A stretch of 64,000 nt of DNA from Chamaecrista fasciculata (lineage: Eukaryota > Streptophyta > Magnoliopsida > Fabales > Fabaceae), in assembly GCA_003254925.1 (NCBI GenBank), contig QANZ01034935.1:93635-157634 (forward strand). The letters are read 5' to 3'. Shown piece after piece: positions 46,469 to 58,565 of the stretch (positions are counted from its first letter, which is position 1; each line of letters opens with the position of its first letter). Below the pieces are notes generated by a model. That model was not told the origin of the DNA, did not search any database, and worked only from the letters and a program-made list of their open reading frames with translations. The translations under genes were made by a program, and so were the position numbers.

Positions 46469-47409
46469 CAATGGGTTCAACTGGAAAGTGTTTTGGAAAC
46501 TCAAATGCCCCCAGAAAATCCTTATGTTTGGATGGAAGTGCCTTTCCAATGCCTTACCCCTCGGCGACAACCTCGTGAAAAGAAACTTCAACATCGACCC
46601 AAAGTGCGCTTTTTGCCAAGATCACACGGAGGATACAGACCACCTTTTCCTGGGCTGCGACTTTGTGAGGGCAACCTGGTTCGGATCACCCCTATCTCTC
46701 AGGAGCGACTCGTACTTACCCACCGGATTTGCCAACTGGCTGCAGAATACACTGGATTGTAGTCATGAGAATTTTGTTAATCTTCTTGTCTTTGCCTGGG
46801 CTATATACTCTCACAGAAATCAGGTTAGGTTCAATGGAGCTAAACCGGCCACATCGGATATCATCAACAACTGAAGGTTAATCATACACCAGACAGAGGA
46901 GTTAAAGAAGAATACCTACAATAAAACCAAAACCTTCATCCCCCGTCACGACACCCCCCAGAATACCCCTGTTCAGGGAAATATCATATACGTCGCCTGG
47001 CATAAATGCAAGAAAAGACGCCTCAATTTGGTGGGCTTTTTCCACCATCAGCAGGAGAACAACACTCTGGACTTTCTCTTTAGCGAAGCAAATGCTGAGC
47101 CGATCCTTCACTCTGTGCTTCGAGCCACCAGACTTTGCATGACAAACCTTCGGGCTACCAATAAATACAATATTACGTTCCGCACCCAGCAAGGTCTCTT
47201 TTACGGGAGCAAGATTAAAGCTCTAGGTCATCATATGGAAGTCATCACACAAGATATTGGTAATTTCCTTCAAGATGCTGAATTCGCCTGGAGAGTGGAT
47301 CCAATCCCGCACGCCATCAAACTTATCCAAGTTTTTCCTTTTATTCTCTCCTTCTCGCAGGGTTGTTATAGTTTTATCTAAACTTTTCGCTCTCTGATTA
47401 AAAAAAAAA
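46469..47409 (+). mobile_element. 5'-truncated LINE with zinc-binding and RNase H parts
   Basis: 46488-46874 reads FWKLKCPQKILMFGWKCLSN, then CAFCQDHTEDTDHLFLGC, the zinc-binding domain (zf-RVT) that follows reverse transcriptase in plant L1 LINEs (CxxC...HxxxxC spacing). 47028-47381 is a weak RNase H-like remainder. An A-rich tail, AAAAAAAAATAAAAAC, lies at 47400-47415. The 5' edge coincides with a single N at 46468, so the upstream part may be truncated by the element or by the assembly. Confidence 0.75.
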
Positions 47410-47516
47410 TAAAAACTAATTTAAATCTTTTAATTCTTGTATACTCAATGTTATTTTTTTAATCTTCATTTAGTTAAATAACTTTCAACCCACTTTTCCT
47501 TTTTCATTATTATTTT

Positions 47517-48381
47517 GACCAAAATTTTATTTTGATCCTTAACGTTTATCCTAAATTTTGTTTCGGTCTCTAATATTTTTTTATTTCATTTTGGTCATTA
47601 ATGTTTCTTAAAAATTTTATAATTAGTCCCTAACTATTGAATATAGTCATATATATTTCATTTCAAATTTGAATGCAATAAATTCAGAGCTACGGATTAA
47701 ATTTGATAAGTTATTTCTTTGCTCAATTGGAGTCGTCGTAAACAAGGTCAAATAGGATATGAAGTTGGGCCCAAAATTGGGCCGGTTGTTTAATAAACTT
47801 GGTCATATCTCTCTTCTCTTGTATCAAGTCCGAATGCAATGAAATCAGAGCTACAAGTTACTCTTAACAAGTTTTTTCTCTCTGTCTAGTTGGAACCGTT
47901 AACAAACAAGATCAAATAGTACTCCAAAAATTAATACAGATGTTTTGACTAAACTCACTTTTGGAGTGCTATTTGGCCTTGTTTGCCAACGACCCTAACT
48001 GGATAGAAAAAGAACTCGTTAAAAGTAATTTGTAACTTCAATTTCTTTGTATTCGAACTTGAAACAAGAGAGATATGAGTCATATGACCAAATTCAGGAA
48101 ACAAACAGTCCATTTCCAGATCCAATTTCATGCTTGATTTAACATTGTTTGTTGATTTCTCTAACTAGACAAATAAAGAACTCATTTAATTTAACTCGTA
48201 GTTCTGATTTTATTGCATTCAAGTTTGAAATAACAATAGAAATATATGATCATATTCAATAGTTAGAGACCAATTATAAAACTTTTATGAAACATTAAGA
48301 ACCAAAATGGAACAAAAAAAATATTATGGATCAAAAAAGAGTTTAGGATAAACATTAGTGACCAAAAATAGGGTTTTGACC
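47517..48381. mobile_element. 865-bp foldback MITE, MULE-like
   Basis: Left GACCAAAATTTTATTTTGATC pairs with the inverted right end GGTCAAAACCCTATTTTTGGTC. Flanks TATTATTTT (47508-47516) and TACTATTTT (48382-48390) match at 8 of 9 bases. Inside are GTCATATATATTTCATTTC, AGAGCTACGGATT and TTGGAACCGTTAACAAACAAG, words shared with the GTCATATTTCTC MITEs. It is non-coding. Confidence 0.7.
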
Positions 48382-48590
48382 TACTATTTTTTTAGTAATA
48401 TTATAATTTTCTTACCAATTGATCCAATTAATTAAAGACGACCCAACAAAACCCGCACTGAACAGCCTAAGTACATACATAAATGGTTATTACAATTTTA
48501 TTTGGGTCATTGTCTATATAAAAATTTAGTTCTTTAAAGATTTTTTTAAATTGCAGTTTGGTATCTTATTACAAGTTATCTTAATTAGTA

Positions 48591-50812
48591 GGGTAAATTG
48601 TAGTTTGGTATCCTGTGGTTAGGGGCGGTTCCACTTTGGTACCCTGAAAGAAAAATTTTTGCAGTTTGGTGTCCCGTGGTTTGCTCCGTTAGCGAATTGG
48701 TCCCCTGTGCTTTATTTCCGTTAGGATTTAACGGAAAATGTAATTGTGACCACGTTAAATTGTCAAAAACCTCCCAACAAGTCTTCTCTTATGCGTTTAA
48801 GTCCTTTCCCTTTACTAAAAGGGATCAAAACATAAAGAAAACAAAAACTAAATTATACATTATGTAATTTTACTGTTGAGTTGAAAATAATTATAAAAGG
48901 ATCTTTAGAATTCTAATATTACAGAATTTTCTCCTTTTCATAAGATTTATTTTGAATAGGTCCTGATTTAATTACACTTTAATCCCAAAAGTTTATGATC
49001 TTTATCAAAATAGTCCTTAGAACCTCAAAAAACAAATGAGCATTTATGATTTATCAAAAGGGTTAGTCTAAGATGCAAAGTTTGATTCTTGACATATGAT
49101 GCAATTGTTGACGTGGCAAAATTATAACCAGTTGATATAATCCAATGGTGTTAAATAATATACAAGGATCTCTTAAATAGGTAAATTTTATATTGTGCTT
49201 AAAATTAGTATATTTTCCATAAAACTTAGACTTATTGTAAATTAGTCCCTAAAACAATAAATAACTAGGAAAATTAATCATTTGATCCATATAGTATATT
49301 TAAATTTTTAATTTAATTCCCTATAGTTTAATTTTTTAAAATTAGTCCCTACACTTTAATAACATTTACAAATTTGATCTTTACTAATTAATTTGTTATA
49401 AGATCATATCATTAACTTTTTACTGACTAATCTAACTAATTGATGCTAACATGTAAATAATATTTCGATTTTGAATTAATTTGAAATTCTGAATCCAGCC
49501 ATAGTCCCTATTTTGAATTAATCGTCATCCTTGGCTCACACAAATTATACCTCTCAACCCTAACTATACCATTAACATCACTTTCACCCCCTTTTACCCC
49601 TTGTATCTCACTCAAATTCCCCAAATCGTGGATCAAACATCAAACTCTCCAATTCTGAAGTTATCATACATCACACCGTTTTCGTCTCCAACGCCCATTC
49701 TCTCTGTATCACTTTCGTCCCGAAAAATCCGGTACCTCCATCCATGGCTCGAAGAACGATACCGATCTTGAAGAATGGAGCACGAATTCGGAAAACAACA
49801 TCTCAACCCAGGGAAAACAACAACAAAAACACGAATTCGTCTTCTTCCTTTGAAAAGGTTGGGATTATTGGTTTGGCGTTTTAGGGTTTGGACGGCTTGG
49901 ATGGCTTCGATGCTGAGAATTCGGCCTTTGACAAGAGGAGTACGGTGGGAGCGAGGGCCGGACGACGAGAAGGAAGCGACGGCGAGAGGAGGAAGGGGGT
50001 TTGGTTAGGGGTTTAAGAAATGGGGTGGGGTTTTGATGAAGAAAGGTAGAAGAAGAAGAAGAAGAAGAAGAAGCCATGGATGGTTGGAGTGAGATAGATA
50101 AAAGAAGATAAGGAGGAGGGTTTCAATTAGTCTAAAGCTGTAGGGTGAAAAACTGAATGGTTTAAGAAATTTGGAGTCTCACGAGTCATCACTATAATTA
50201 ATTTACTTTTGGCTGAAATCCCAAATTGGCCCGAGTAGTTTTAAAATTGAGTAAATTAACAATTTGGTCTATAAAAAATCACTAAGTTGATAACTCAGTC
50301 ATTGAAAGATTAAAATGTACAATTTAATTGTTGAAATATCAAAATGGTATTATTTTAGTCTCTAAAAGATTAAAAATGGTGTACTAATTAGTCATTTTTA
50401 AGGATTAAATAATATACTGTTTTAATCATTCAGAGACTAAATTGACAGAAATTAAGCAATACCCCTTAGGTTCATGAGCTGTATATTTGTCTTTTGAGGT
50501 TCTAAGAACTATTTTGATAAAGATCATAAACTTTTGGGATTAAAGTGTAATTAAATCAGGACCTATTCAAAAGAAATCTTATGAAAAGGAAAGGGAAAGG
50601 ACTTAAACGCATAAGAGAAGACTTGTTGGGAGGTTTTTGACATTTTAAGGTGGTCACAATCACATTTGCCATTAAATCCTAACGGAAATAAAGCACAGGG
50701 GACCAATTCGCTAACGGAGCAAACCACGAGGCACCAAACTGCAAAAAATTTTCTTTTAGGGTACCAAAGTGGAACCGCCTCTAACCACAAGGTACCAAAC
50801 TGCAATTTACCC
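48591..50812. mobile_element. 2.2-kb Pack-MULE with long inverted arms
   Basis: Starts GGGTAAATTGTAGTTTGGT and ends ACCAAACTGCAATTTACCC. Arms (48591 to about 49035 and 50500-50812) are inverted copies; the left arm has an extra ~130 bp. Flanks are the exact 9-bp duplication TAATTAGTA (48582-48590 and 50813-50821). The 1.46-kb interior contains a GC-rich host-like gene fragment (about 49500-50077, minus) in AT-rich filler. No transposase is present. The solo arm at 773-1098 is another member of this family. Confidence 0.88.
49500..50077 (-). pseudogene. Captured gene 5' fragment, transit-peptide-like
   Basis: A minus-strand ATG at 50077 opens MASSSSSSSSTFLHQNPTPF, then LKPLTKPPSSSRRRFLLVV, the Ser-rich, Arg-containing make-up of a plastid transit peptide. 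After about 70 residues the frame ends (NPKTPNQ). Downstream to about 49500 the sequence stays far more GC-rich than the rest of the element, without a long frame. I do not recognise the parent gene. A short GAAGAAGAAG tract lies over the poly-Ser start. Taken as a captured, non-functional first exon; a small real transcript cannot be ruled out. Confidence 0.5.
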
Positions 50813-50935
50813 TAATTAGTATTATATATTGATTGCCTTTAGTAAAGAATACATGTAAAAGAAATTAAAATGAATAACATTAAAAACAAAAAGAATCATT
50901 GTAAATGAATATGTGAAAGATATAGAATTGGGAAA

Positions 50936-51295
50936 AGTATTTTGGTACTTATAAAGTATAAGGTTAGTTTTAGCTGTATTTCTGATGTGTTTTTTTGGAT
51001 CATTTACACTTTCAAAGTTTGAAGTCAGTTTCAATTGTACCTTTAAAATTCTGAGTCAATTATACTCTCAATATTTCACATTTGAGTCAATTGTACTTCC
51101 AAATTTAGAGCACAGTTGACACAAAAAGAAAAAAATTTGAGGCTATAATTGTCATAATTTTTTTTGAGTATAATTGACCTAAAAGTTTTTTTAGAGTACA
51201 ATTGAAATTAATTCCATACAATGAGAGTACAGTTGACATAAAAAAAATTATTAAAAGTACAATTGAAACTAATATCATACTTCACGTTACCGAGA
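50936..51295. mobile_element. MITE of the CAATTGTAC foldback family
   Basis: Left arm GTATTTTGGTACTTATAAAG, then repeated CAATTGTAC words turning into GTACAATTGA words on the right, ending near CATACTTCACGTTACC. Same family as 2331-2728 and 2740-3117. No clear target duplication. Confidence 0.55.
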
Positions 51296-51833
51296 CTAAT
51301 TTTACTTATAAAGTTTTGCAGTATGAAAAGTTGGCGGCTAATGTAACAGTTTGGTGCAAATATATATTAATCATTTTTTTGTATTGGTAAAGCCTTTTAG
51401 AAAGCCACTTTACTAAAAGTATAAAAATATAACGTATTGAATGCTTTTCGAAAGGTGAAGCGATCCAAGATTCCAAGTGGTCACTGATCACCTCTCACTA
51501 AATGGTTGAAGTTAAAGGCATTTTATCTCACATGAGGTTTCGTAGGTTACCAAAAATTCAACCATGCGTTATTGGCTTTTGCTTCTCTGATTAATTTCCT
51601 ATCAACTTTTGTAATGCCGTAAGGGATTTTGGTTGAAGGTAGTTAATTTAACTAGAAAAATAATACAAAGGGTCACACTCAATCACCAAGTTATGTAAAT
51701 GAATGAAGACATGTGTGATGCATGCATTTTAAAAGTTGATATTCATACTTCATAGCATACTATATATGTATGATTTTAATAATTTGTAATATTTTTATAT
51801 CGGAATTGAACTATATGGTATTACAAGTAAGAT

Positions 51834-52188
51834 AAAGGCTAAAGTACACTTTTGGTCCTATAATTTTAATAAATGTCTTAATTTAGTTTCATAATTTTTT
51901 TGTTGCAGTTTTGGTCTCATAACTTTGGTGAAAGTTTCAATTTGACCCTATGACTTCTGAAAACGTTTCACCGTTGGTCCCAAGTTGATTTCCAACCATT
52001 TTCTATCGTTAAAGATGACCTGACATAATGAGTTGAATGATGACGTGACAAATATAAGTGAAGTGGATTTAACGGCAGATAATGGATGAAAATCAATTTG
52101 AGACCAATGGTGAAATGTTTTTAAAAGTTATGGGATCAAGTTGAGACCTTTGTCAAAGTTATAGAATTAAAAGTACACTTTACCCTAA
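51834..52188. mobile_element. Foldback MITE, TTTTGGTCC type
   Basis: Left AAGGCTAAAGTACACTTTTGG pairs with the inverted right end GTAAAGTGTACTTTTAATTC. The centre has GTTTCACCGTTGGTCCCAAG and its inverted partner. It resembles 4197-4596 in outline (stacked 'TTTGGTCC' words) but is a different, older copy. About 355 bp, non-coding. Confidence 0.6.
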
Positions 52189-52229
52189 TATAAAATATCA
52201 AATTTGCTGATAGTTTATAGTGCGCACGT

Positions 52230-52870
52230 TTAATGTGAAAGTTTCTGATAATAGGCCCAATAATTAGGAGGCCCAAGTGGCAGAGCATGCCCTTGATCCA
52301 GCAGGCTACAAACCCATCAGATGAATCACGTAGGCATGAACGCCCTGTATCTCGCCATCATATGTGGACGCCCACAATCACGAAGGGTGTGGGCGCCCAC
52401 GCACCAACAAATAAGGAAACATTCCCTGAATCAATCAGGAGCCAATTAAGGNTACATTCCCTCAACTACTTTTCCTTTCCCTCACAATTTTTCCCTTGTA
52501 AAACCCTTTCCTTTACGTACCCAAAAGCATACCAAACGGAGCCTCAGAGATCCTTTCCCATGATAACACCTTAGCCATCAAGGCACCTTTCACAGAAAAT
52601 GAAATTACGTGGGAGCCAAGGATCACAATCAGATCAGCTAGGATCACAATCAAGTATCTAGGTATTTATGGCAAGATCACGCCAGATTGCCCTCAGCCAG
52701 TATAAAAGGTTAACCCTTCACACTGGAAAAATGTACGCTCTCTTCTCAGTCAATTGACGTTATTGAGCTCATAACCCTTACTAACTTAAGCATTGGAGGT
52801 GAATAGCAGGGCCACCCTGTGTGTTCATTGTCTTGCAGGTAACCTTCAACCCAGAGTTGCCTCACCTGAA
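52230..52870 (+). repeat. LTR-type fossil (possibly Ty3/gypsy)
   Basis: Contains TATAAAAGG (about 52701), CTTACTAACTTAAGCATTGG and a TGTCTTGCAGGTAACC end, the same layout as 23300-23880 but only distantly similar in sequence. A single N lies at 52452. It looks like an old solo or partial copy; no internal coding domain is attached. Confidence 0.4.
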
Positions 52871-53417
52871 CCAGGTAATGACCCCCGACCAGAACCTAGT
52901 TCATCAGTTTGCAAACCATCCTAACTCATCCCACCCCACTCACTACTTAAACTCCCAATCAATAATTTATAAGCCTAAACCACCCCACACCACTCCTAAA
53001 CCATCCTCCCAATCAACCCCTAAGGTAATGTGAGTTGAATCTTCTTTCTTTGCTCAAGTTTAACGGTTGTTTATTTGACTCATCCAGGTTAATAAATTTA
53101 TCATTGATAATTCATTTATTTATCGCAATTTGTATTAATTTAAGGATTCATTATGTATATAATTTGTTTAACTCCTAATTTTTCATCATATTAATAATAG
53201 AAAATATAAATATACAAAAATTAAAACTACGAAATTGTTTAGACTCAATTTATTGCACACTTTAAATTCAATCCCTGTCTCTTCTTGGCTAGGGTACTCT
53301 AAATTGATGCATGAAAGATATTAAATTTTGTGCACATGTTAAATTCAATCCGTGCCTCTTCCTAGTGGTCTAAATTGAATTCTGTTTAGTATCCGGACAA
53401 AATTGAATTTAGTTTGC

Positions 53418-53720
53418 GTCTTGCCGTGTCAGACACGTGTTCGTGTTCGACATCCGTAAAACACCCACACGATACATATTCATAAATTTTAAAATATAAA
53501 ATCAACTTTTTGTGACTTTAACATGCATGACAAACAATAAAAAATAATGACACACAAGACATATTTTATCAATAGATATTATAATTTTAAATTTTTCATC
53601 AAATTTAAGGATTTTTAATTAGTTACATATTTAAATATATGCCGTGTCGTGTCATGTAAGTTTAAGAATTTGACGTATCAGTGTGTTTGTGTCCGTGTCA
53701 GTGTTCATGCTCCATAGGTT
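53418..53720. repeat. Dispersed GTGTC-rich repeat, copy 2
   Basis: Matches 3256-3528: GACACGTGTTCGTGTTCGAC, CATATTCATAAATTTTA, a CAAACAATAAAAAATAAT tract, TGCCGTGTCGTGTCATGTAA and TGCTCCATAGG. It ends about 130 bp before the TNL start codon, so it may contribute to that gene's upstream region. Confidence 0.6.
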
Positions 53721-53847
53721 TAATGAATAAAAATGAAATTGACAATAAAAGATATTTGTGGACGAAATTGAAAATGATTCTAGATTTTATAGACAAACAA
53801 AGAATTGAATTTAGACACATCTGATCTGCTCTTGTTTGTGTTCACTA

Positions 53848-56060
53848 ATGGCATCTTCTTCTTCTTCTTCCCATACTTACCAAACAAAATATGATGTGTT
53901 TGTCAGCTTCAAAGACGATGATGTCAGACATGGATTTCTTAGCCATTTGGCAAAGGAATTGCGTGCGAAGCATATTGATGCTTATGTTGATGAGAGACTT
54001 GAGAGTGGAGAAGAAATATCATCAGCACTTGTGACAGCAATTGAAGGATCAATGATTTCTTTGGTCATTTTCTCACAACACTATGCTACTTCAAAGTGGT
54101 GCTTGGAAGAGCTTGTGAAAATCATGGAATGCAACAAACTCAACCATCAGATTGTAATACCAGTTTTTTACAATGTAGATCCAACAAACGTAAGACATCA
54201 GACAGAAACTTATGGAGATGCTTTTGCTAAACATGAGCAAAAGTATGATGACATGGGCAAGCTACAAAGTTGGAGATCTGTTTTGAACAAAGCTGCTAAC
54301 TTATCTGGTCATCATTATCCATCAAATTTTAAGTATGTATAATATTTTCCACCATGTCCTTTATTTAATATATTATACCTTATGTAAGTCATATTCTTTT
54401 ATCTTAAATATAAAAAGATTTGAAATAAGTAATATTTAGTTATCAAATTATACTCTTCTATTTCTAGTTGTTAATTTCCTTTTTTTTTTTTGGCCAGAAT
54501 TTCTAGTTGTTTAATTAACTACTACTTTTCTTCTCTTTATGTTATAGGAATGAATCTGAGCTCATCACTGTAATAGTCCAAGATGTCTTGAAGAAACTAA
54601 AACTACAGGTTGATAGTTCCTTAGAGGAGCCAACACGCCTTGTTGGATTTCAAAAGCATTTATCTTGTGTTGAATCATTATTGGAATTTGAGGATCACAA
54701 AATGTCAAAATTGTTGGGATTTGGGGCATGGGGGGCATAGGGAAAACAACCCTTGCTCAAGCTGTATTTGACAAATTTTCTTCTCAATTCCAAAGTTCTT
54801 GCTTCCTTGAAAATGTGAGAGAAAAGTCAGAAAAGATTAATGGATTGAGTCATTTGCTCCAAAAGCTTTATTGTCAACTATTAGAGGAAGAAAATCTCAA
54901 TATATATGATACCAACACAAAGCATTTCATTAAGAGAAGACTAGCTCGAATGAAAGTTCTTATTGTCCTAGATGACGTAACCACTGTTGATCAGTTGGAA
55001 AAGCTAGTTGGGAAAGGAATTCACTTGGGAAGTGGCAGTCGCATCATTATAACTAGTAGAGATAGACATGTTCTTGATTGTAAGGGAATTCATGTACATG
55101 AGATTGGGGAACTGAATGACGAAGAATCTCTTGAACTTTTTAGCCTATATGCCTTTGATGAAAGGGAACCAAAAATAGGATATGAAAATCTTTCAAAAAG
55201 TGTAATCATGTATGTTAAAGGCATTCCTCTAGGTTTAAAAGTTCTGGGTTCACATTTTCAGGGAAGAAATGAAAAAGAATGGGAAGATGCATTAAAAGAG
55301 CTCCAAAAGTATCCTGACAAGGAAATCCAAAAAGTTTTAAGGGTCAGCTATAATGGATTAACAAAGTCACAACAAGACATTTTTTTAGACATTGCATTCT
55401 TCTTCAAAGGCCATCTGAAAGATGATGTTATAGCAGTCTTAGATGCATGTGGCTTTTTTCCAATTATTGGAATACAGGTTCTTCAAGAGAAAGCCCTTAT
55501 AACTATTTCAAATGATAATAGAGTAAAAATGCATGAGTTTCTGCAAGGAATGGGTGAGGAAGTAGTTCGTGAAGAATCTTACAATCATCCCGAAAGGCGA
55601 AGCAGATTGAAAGACACAGATGAAATTTACGAATTATTTTGGAAAAACAATGTAAGAAATATACTATTTTTATTCTTACTTTTCATTCTTGTTTGGAAAT
55701 AGTTTTTAGAGGACACATTTTGATATTATGAATCTTTTTTATTCGCAGGGAACTGATAAAATTGAAGGTATTGTTTTTGATGTGTCTTGAATTAAAAATG
55801 TATGCTTGAGCAAAAATACATTCATAAAGATGCCTAAATTGAGAATTCTCAAGATGTATTCTGGACCTTGGTGTGAGAGATCTAATATAAACGTGTCTTC
55901 TGACATCGAGTCGGTTCCCGATGAATTGAAATACTTTCACTGGGACGAGTATGAGAGTATCCTTTGGAGTCTCTGCCACCAACGTTAGATACAAAGAAAC
56001 TTGTTGAATTTCACATGGAACCTAGTCGGGTCCCAAAACTTTGGGATGAAGTAAAGGTAA
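53848..56060 (+). pseudogene. TIR-NB-LRR resistance gene, decayed
   Basis: An intracellular immune receptor remnant. Exon 1 (53848 to about 54334) gives MASSSSSSHTYQTKYDVFVS, FKDDDVRHGFLSHL and SWRSVLNKAANLSGHH, a full TIR domain. Exon 2 opens near 54548 (NESELITVIVQDVLKKLKLQ); the reading frame is lost between LEFEDH and the P-loop (GIWGMGGIGKTT, about 54714-54750). NB-ARC then runs open to about 55650: KVLIVLDDV (kinase-2), GSGSRIIITSRD (RNBS-B), GIPLGLKVLGS (GLPL) and MHEFLQGMG (MHD variant). Exon 3 (from 55750) has a TGA at 55788-55790 and another frame change near 55955, ending KLVEFHMEPSRVPKLWDEVK. No further LRR exons follow. TIR alone could still make a short protein. The sequence looks legume-like. 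Confidence 0.85.
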
Positions 56061-58094
56061 TTTCAATTCTAATTAATGCATGCCTTGGTGTTCAATTTCA
56101 TCTAGACATCATTAACCAATTTATCTCATGTATTGTCATTAACCATGCACAAGGGTACTTTTCCTAAATTCAATTTACAAGCTTTGTCCTGTTTCATAGA
56201 ACGAGTGTGTAATTTTGTTCTGTAAAGTAATTACTTTTTGAAGATAGTAATTTAACACAGCTCAAAGCCTTTTTGTTATTTCTTTCACACTTATAAATTT
56301 TCTAACAAAATTATAGGTATTCACCAAACTCAAAGATGACATGATATAATGAAAATGATGTTGAAGCACTTGTGCAATTAATCCATTCTTTCTGGAATTT
56401 AATTTGTACACACTTGTGCCTTCCTTTCTCTGCTTTAAGAGTGAGGAATTTTAAGTGGTTTTGATCAATTATAGTTGTACTGCACACGGAATATTATATT
56501 TTTTAATTATTTTTTAATATATTACTTTTAATTTGTATTTATGCATTACATAATCACAGTGATGACAGCACAATCTTGTTTTATTTCTTTTGGCGACATA
56601 TCCCTTACCTTATCTTTCAATTGTCTAATACCATTGAATCATATATATATATATATGGATGACAAATATTAAACCAAATGCAACAGGAAATATAATATAC
56701 CAACCCAAAACACATATATCTAGTTCTATAATTTTCAACATAAAACATTTCTGTCTTTTCGTTGTGATTGGGAGACACATTACCACACTTCCCGGATCTT
56801 ACATCGATCCTCAAGATTATTTTAAAGTTAAAAGGCATATCAACAGATGTTAATCAGTTTAATATGGTATTTAATATATGACACGCCTCAAGTGGTTAAT
56901 ATATAATTTGATTCCTCCAAGAATTTTCGTGGCCGTCCATGAAAGTGGATTAAATTTTCACNACTATTGATACAACATTCTTTGTTCAAAGTTCAAACTA
57001 GGTATTCTCCGTATTTGATTTATCACTTATAATCTATATAAGTAGGTTTTAGTGTACTCATTTATATCTTTTTGTTTAAATTTATACTCTTGTCAAAATT
57101 GACACGATCAACTTTTGATATGTGAGAACAATTAGAGATGTAGAAAGAATCTTCCAGGTTGTAGTATTATTTATATATCAGCAATATCTCAATCAGATTC
57201 ATGAGTGGAATCTTAGTGAAGAGAATACTTATAAACCTTATTATTAAAACTCTTCAAATGCCAAATGTTTGTAAGTCAAGGCACACCATCACTGAACATG
57301 AGTCCAACTATATGTGTATATATATATATATATAATTAAGTTGATCGCTTTTGTATGTGTATGGTGTGATGAGCTGTAAATCCCATCACTTTTTTAATTA
57401 ATTTGCGAATTCTTGTTCACTTCTGTAGATAAAACATTACAGGTTATGTCAGATGATTAACTTGTGAAGTTCTAAAATAACCATCTTTCTATAATAAGAA
57501 AACATAATGATGTTGTTTTTTCTTTCTTATGGTTAAAGTAAAATAATCAAAGCTTCTGCAATATTGGGCCTCACAAGAGTCAAGAATATCTGCAAGATAT
57601 GTAAATCGATGTGCATGCACATCACAGACAGCACTGCAAAATAGTCTGGAAATAAAAGCCATTCAAGCTGGCATATCCTTCTACTCTGTTTTTTTCAACA
57701 CATCAAGAGATATGATTTATGAGAAAAAATAAAGCAAGATCGAATATTTTGGTGGCGATTCAATTCTACACATGATGTTTTTCACAGCATAAATTGAGAA
57801 GCATTATAAATAAAAGGCCATGGTTTCAGGTTATGTTTGAGATGCCAAAAGTTCCAACCAATACGAGATATGTAGAACCGCTTAATTTAACTCACCCCAA
57901 AATACTCTTATTATATATGTAAAGTTATAAAGTTTTTTAACCATGAGACTTCAACACGTCCCTCCATGTAAAAAAACCTAATTCACCCCAAAAGAGCTCT
58001 AAAGAAAGATGATTGTCTCATTACATATATAAAGTTATAAAACTTTTTAACCGAACAATATGGGACTTCAACAAAATATAATCGTTTCGATCTA

Positions 58095-58565
58095 AATTGA
58101 GTGGTATATTAAATTATTTTAAACATTTTAATTAAATGACATTATCTACATCTATACTTATAAACAAGTTCAACACTCTTTCATACAAATTCAAATTGGG
58201 ACCATAACACCATCACATTTTAACATATATAGTATCAGAATCCTCACAGCCAAAAGTAAAAAAGGATTCACAGTAAAAAAAAAACTTCAGTGTTTGATGT
58301 TCAAAGAAAAAGTACAAGTCTATAAAAAACGACTCGAGACATTTGAGACTCGATAAGAACACAAATTTAAAATTAGGAGACAAGTGGCGACTAGACTGAG
58401 ACAGTTGAACTTGAAGATGTCAAAATTCACACATTAAACAAATAAAGATAAAATTAAAGAATATATAATATGAGATGATATCATATTAAATTGCTTTAAA
58501 CATTTTGGTTAAATGACACGCTCTTCATCTATATTTATAAACAAATCCAACTCTCTTTCACGCAA
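58095..58565. repeat. Pair of ~100-bp direct repeats
   Basis: GGTATATTAAATTATTTTAAAC, then ATTAAATGACA, CATCTATACTTATAAACAAG and CTCTTTCATACAAAT at 58101-58190, recur with about 15 percent change at 58480-58565. A shorter pair (TATAAAGTTATAAAGTTTTT and its variant) lies just before, at 57918 and 58028. Confidence 0.5.
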
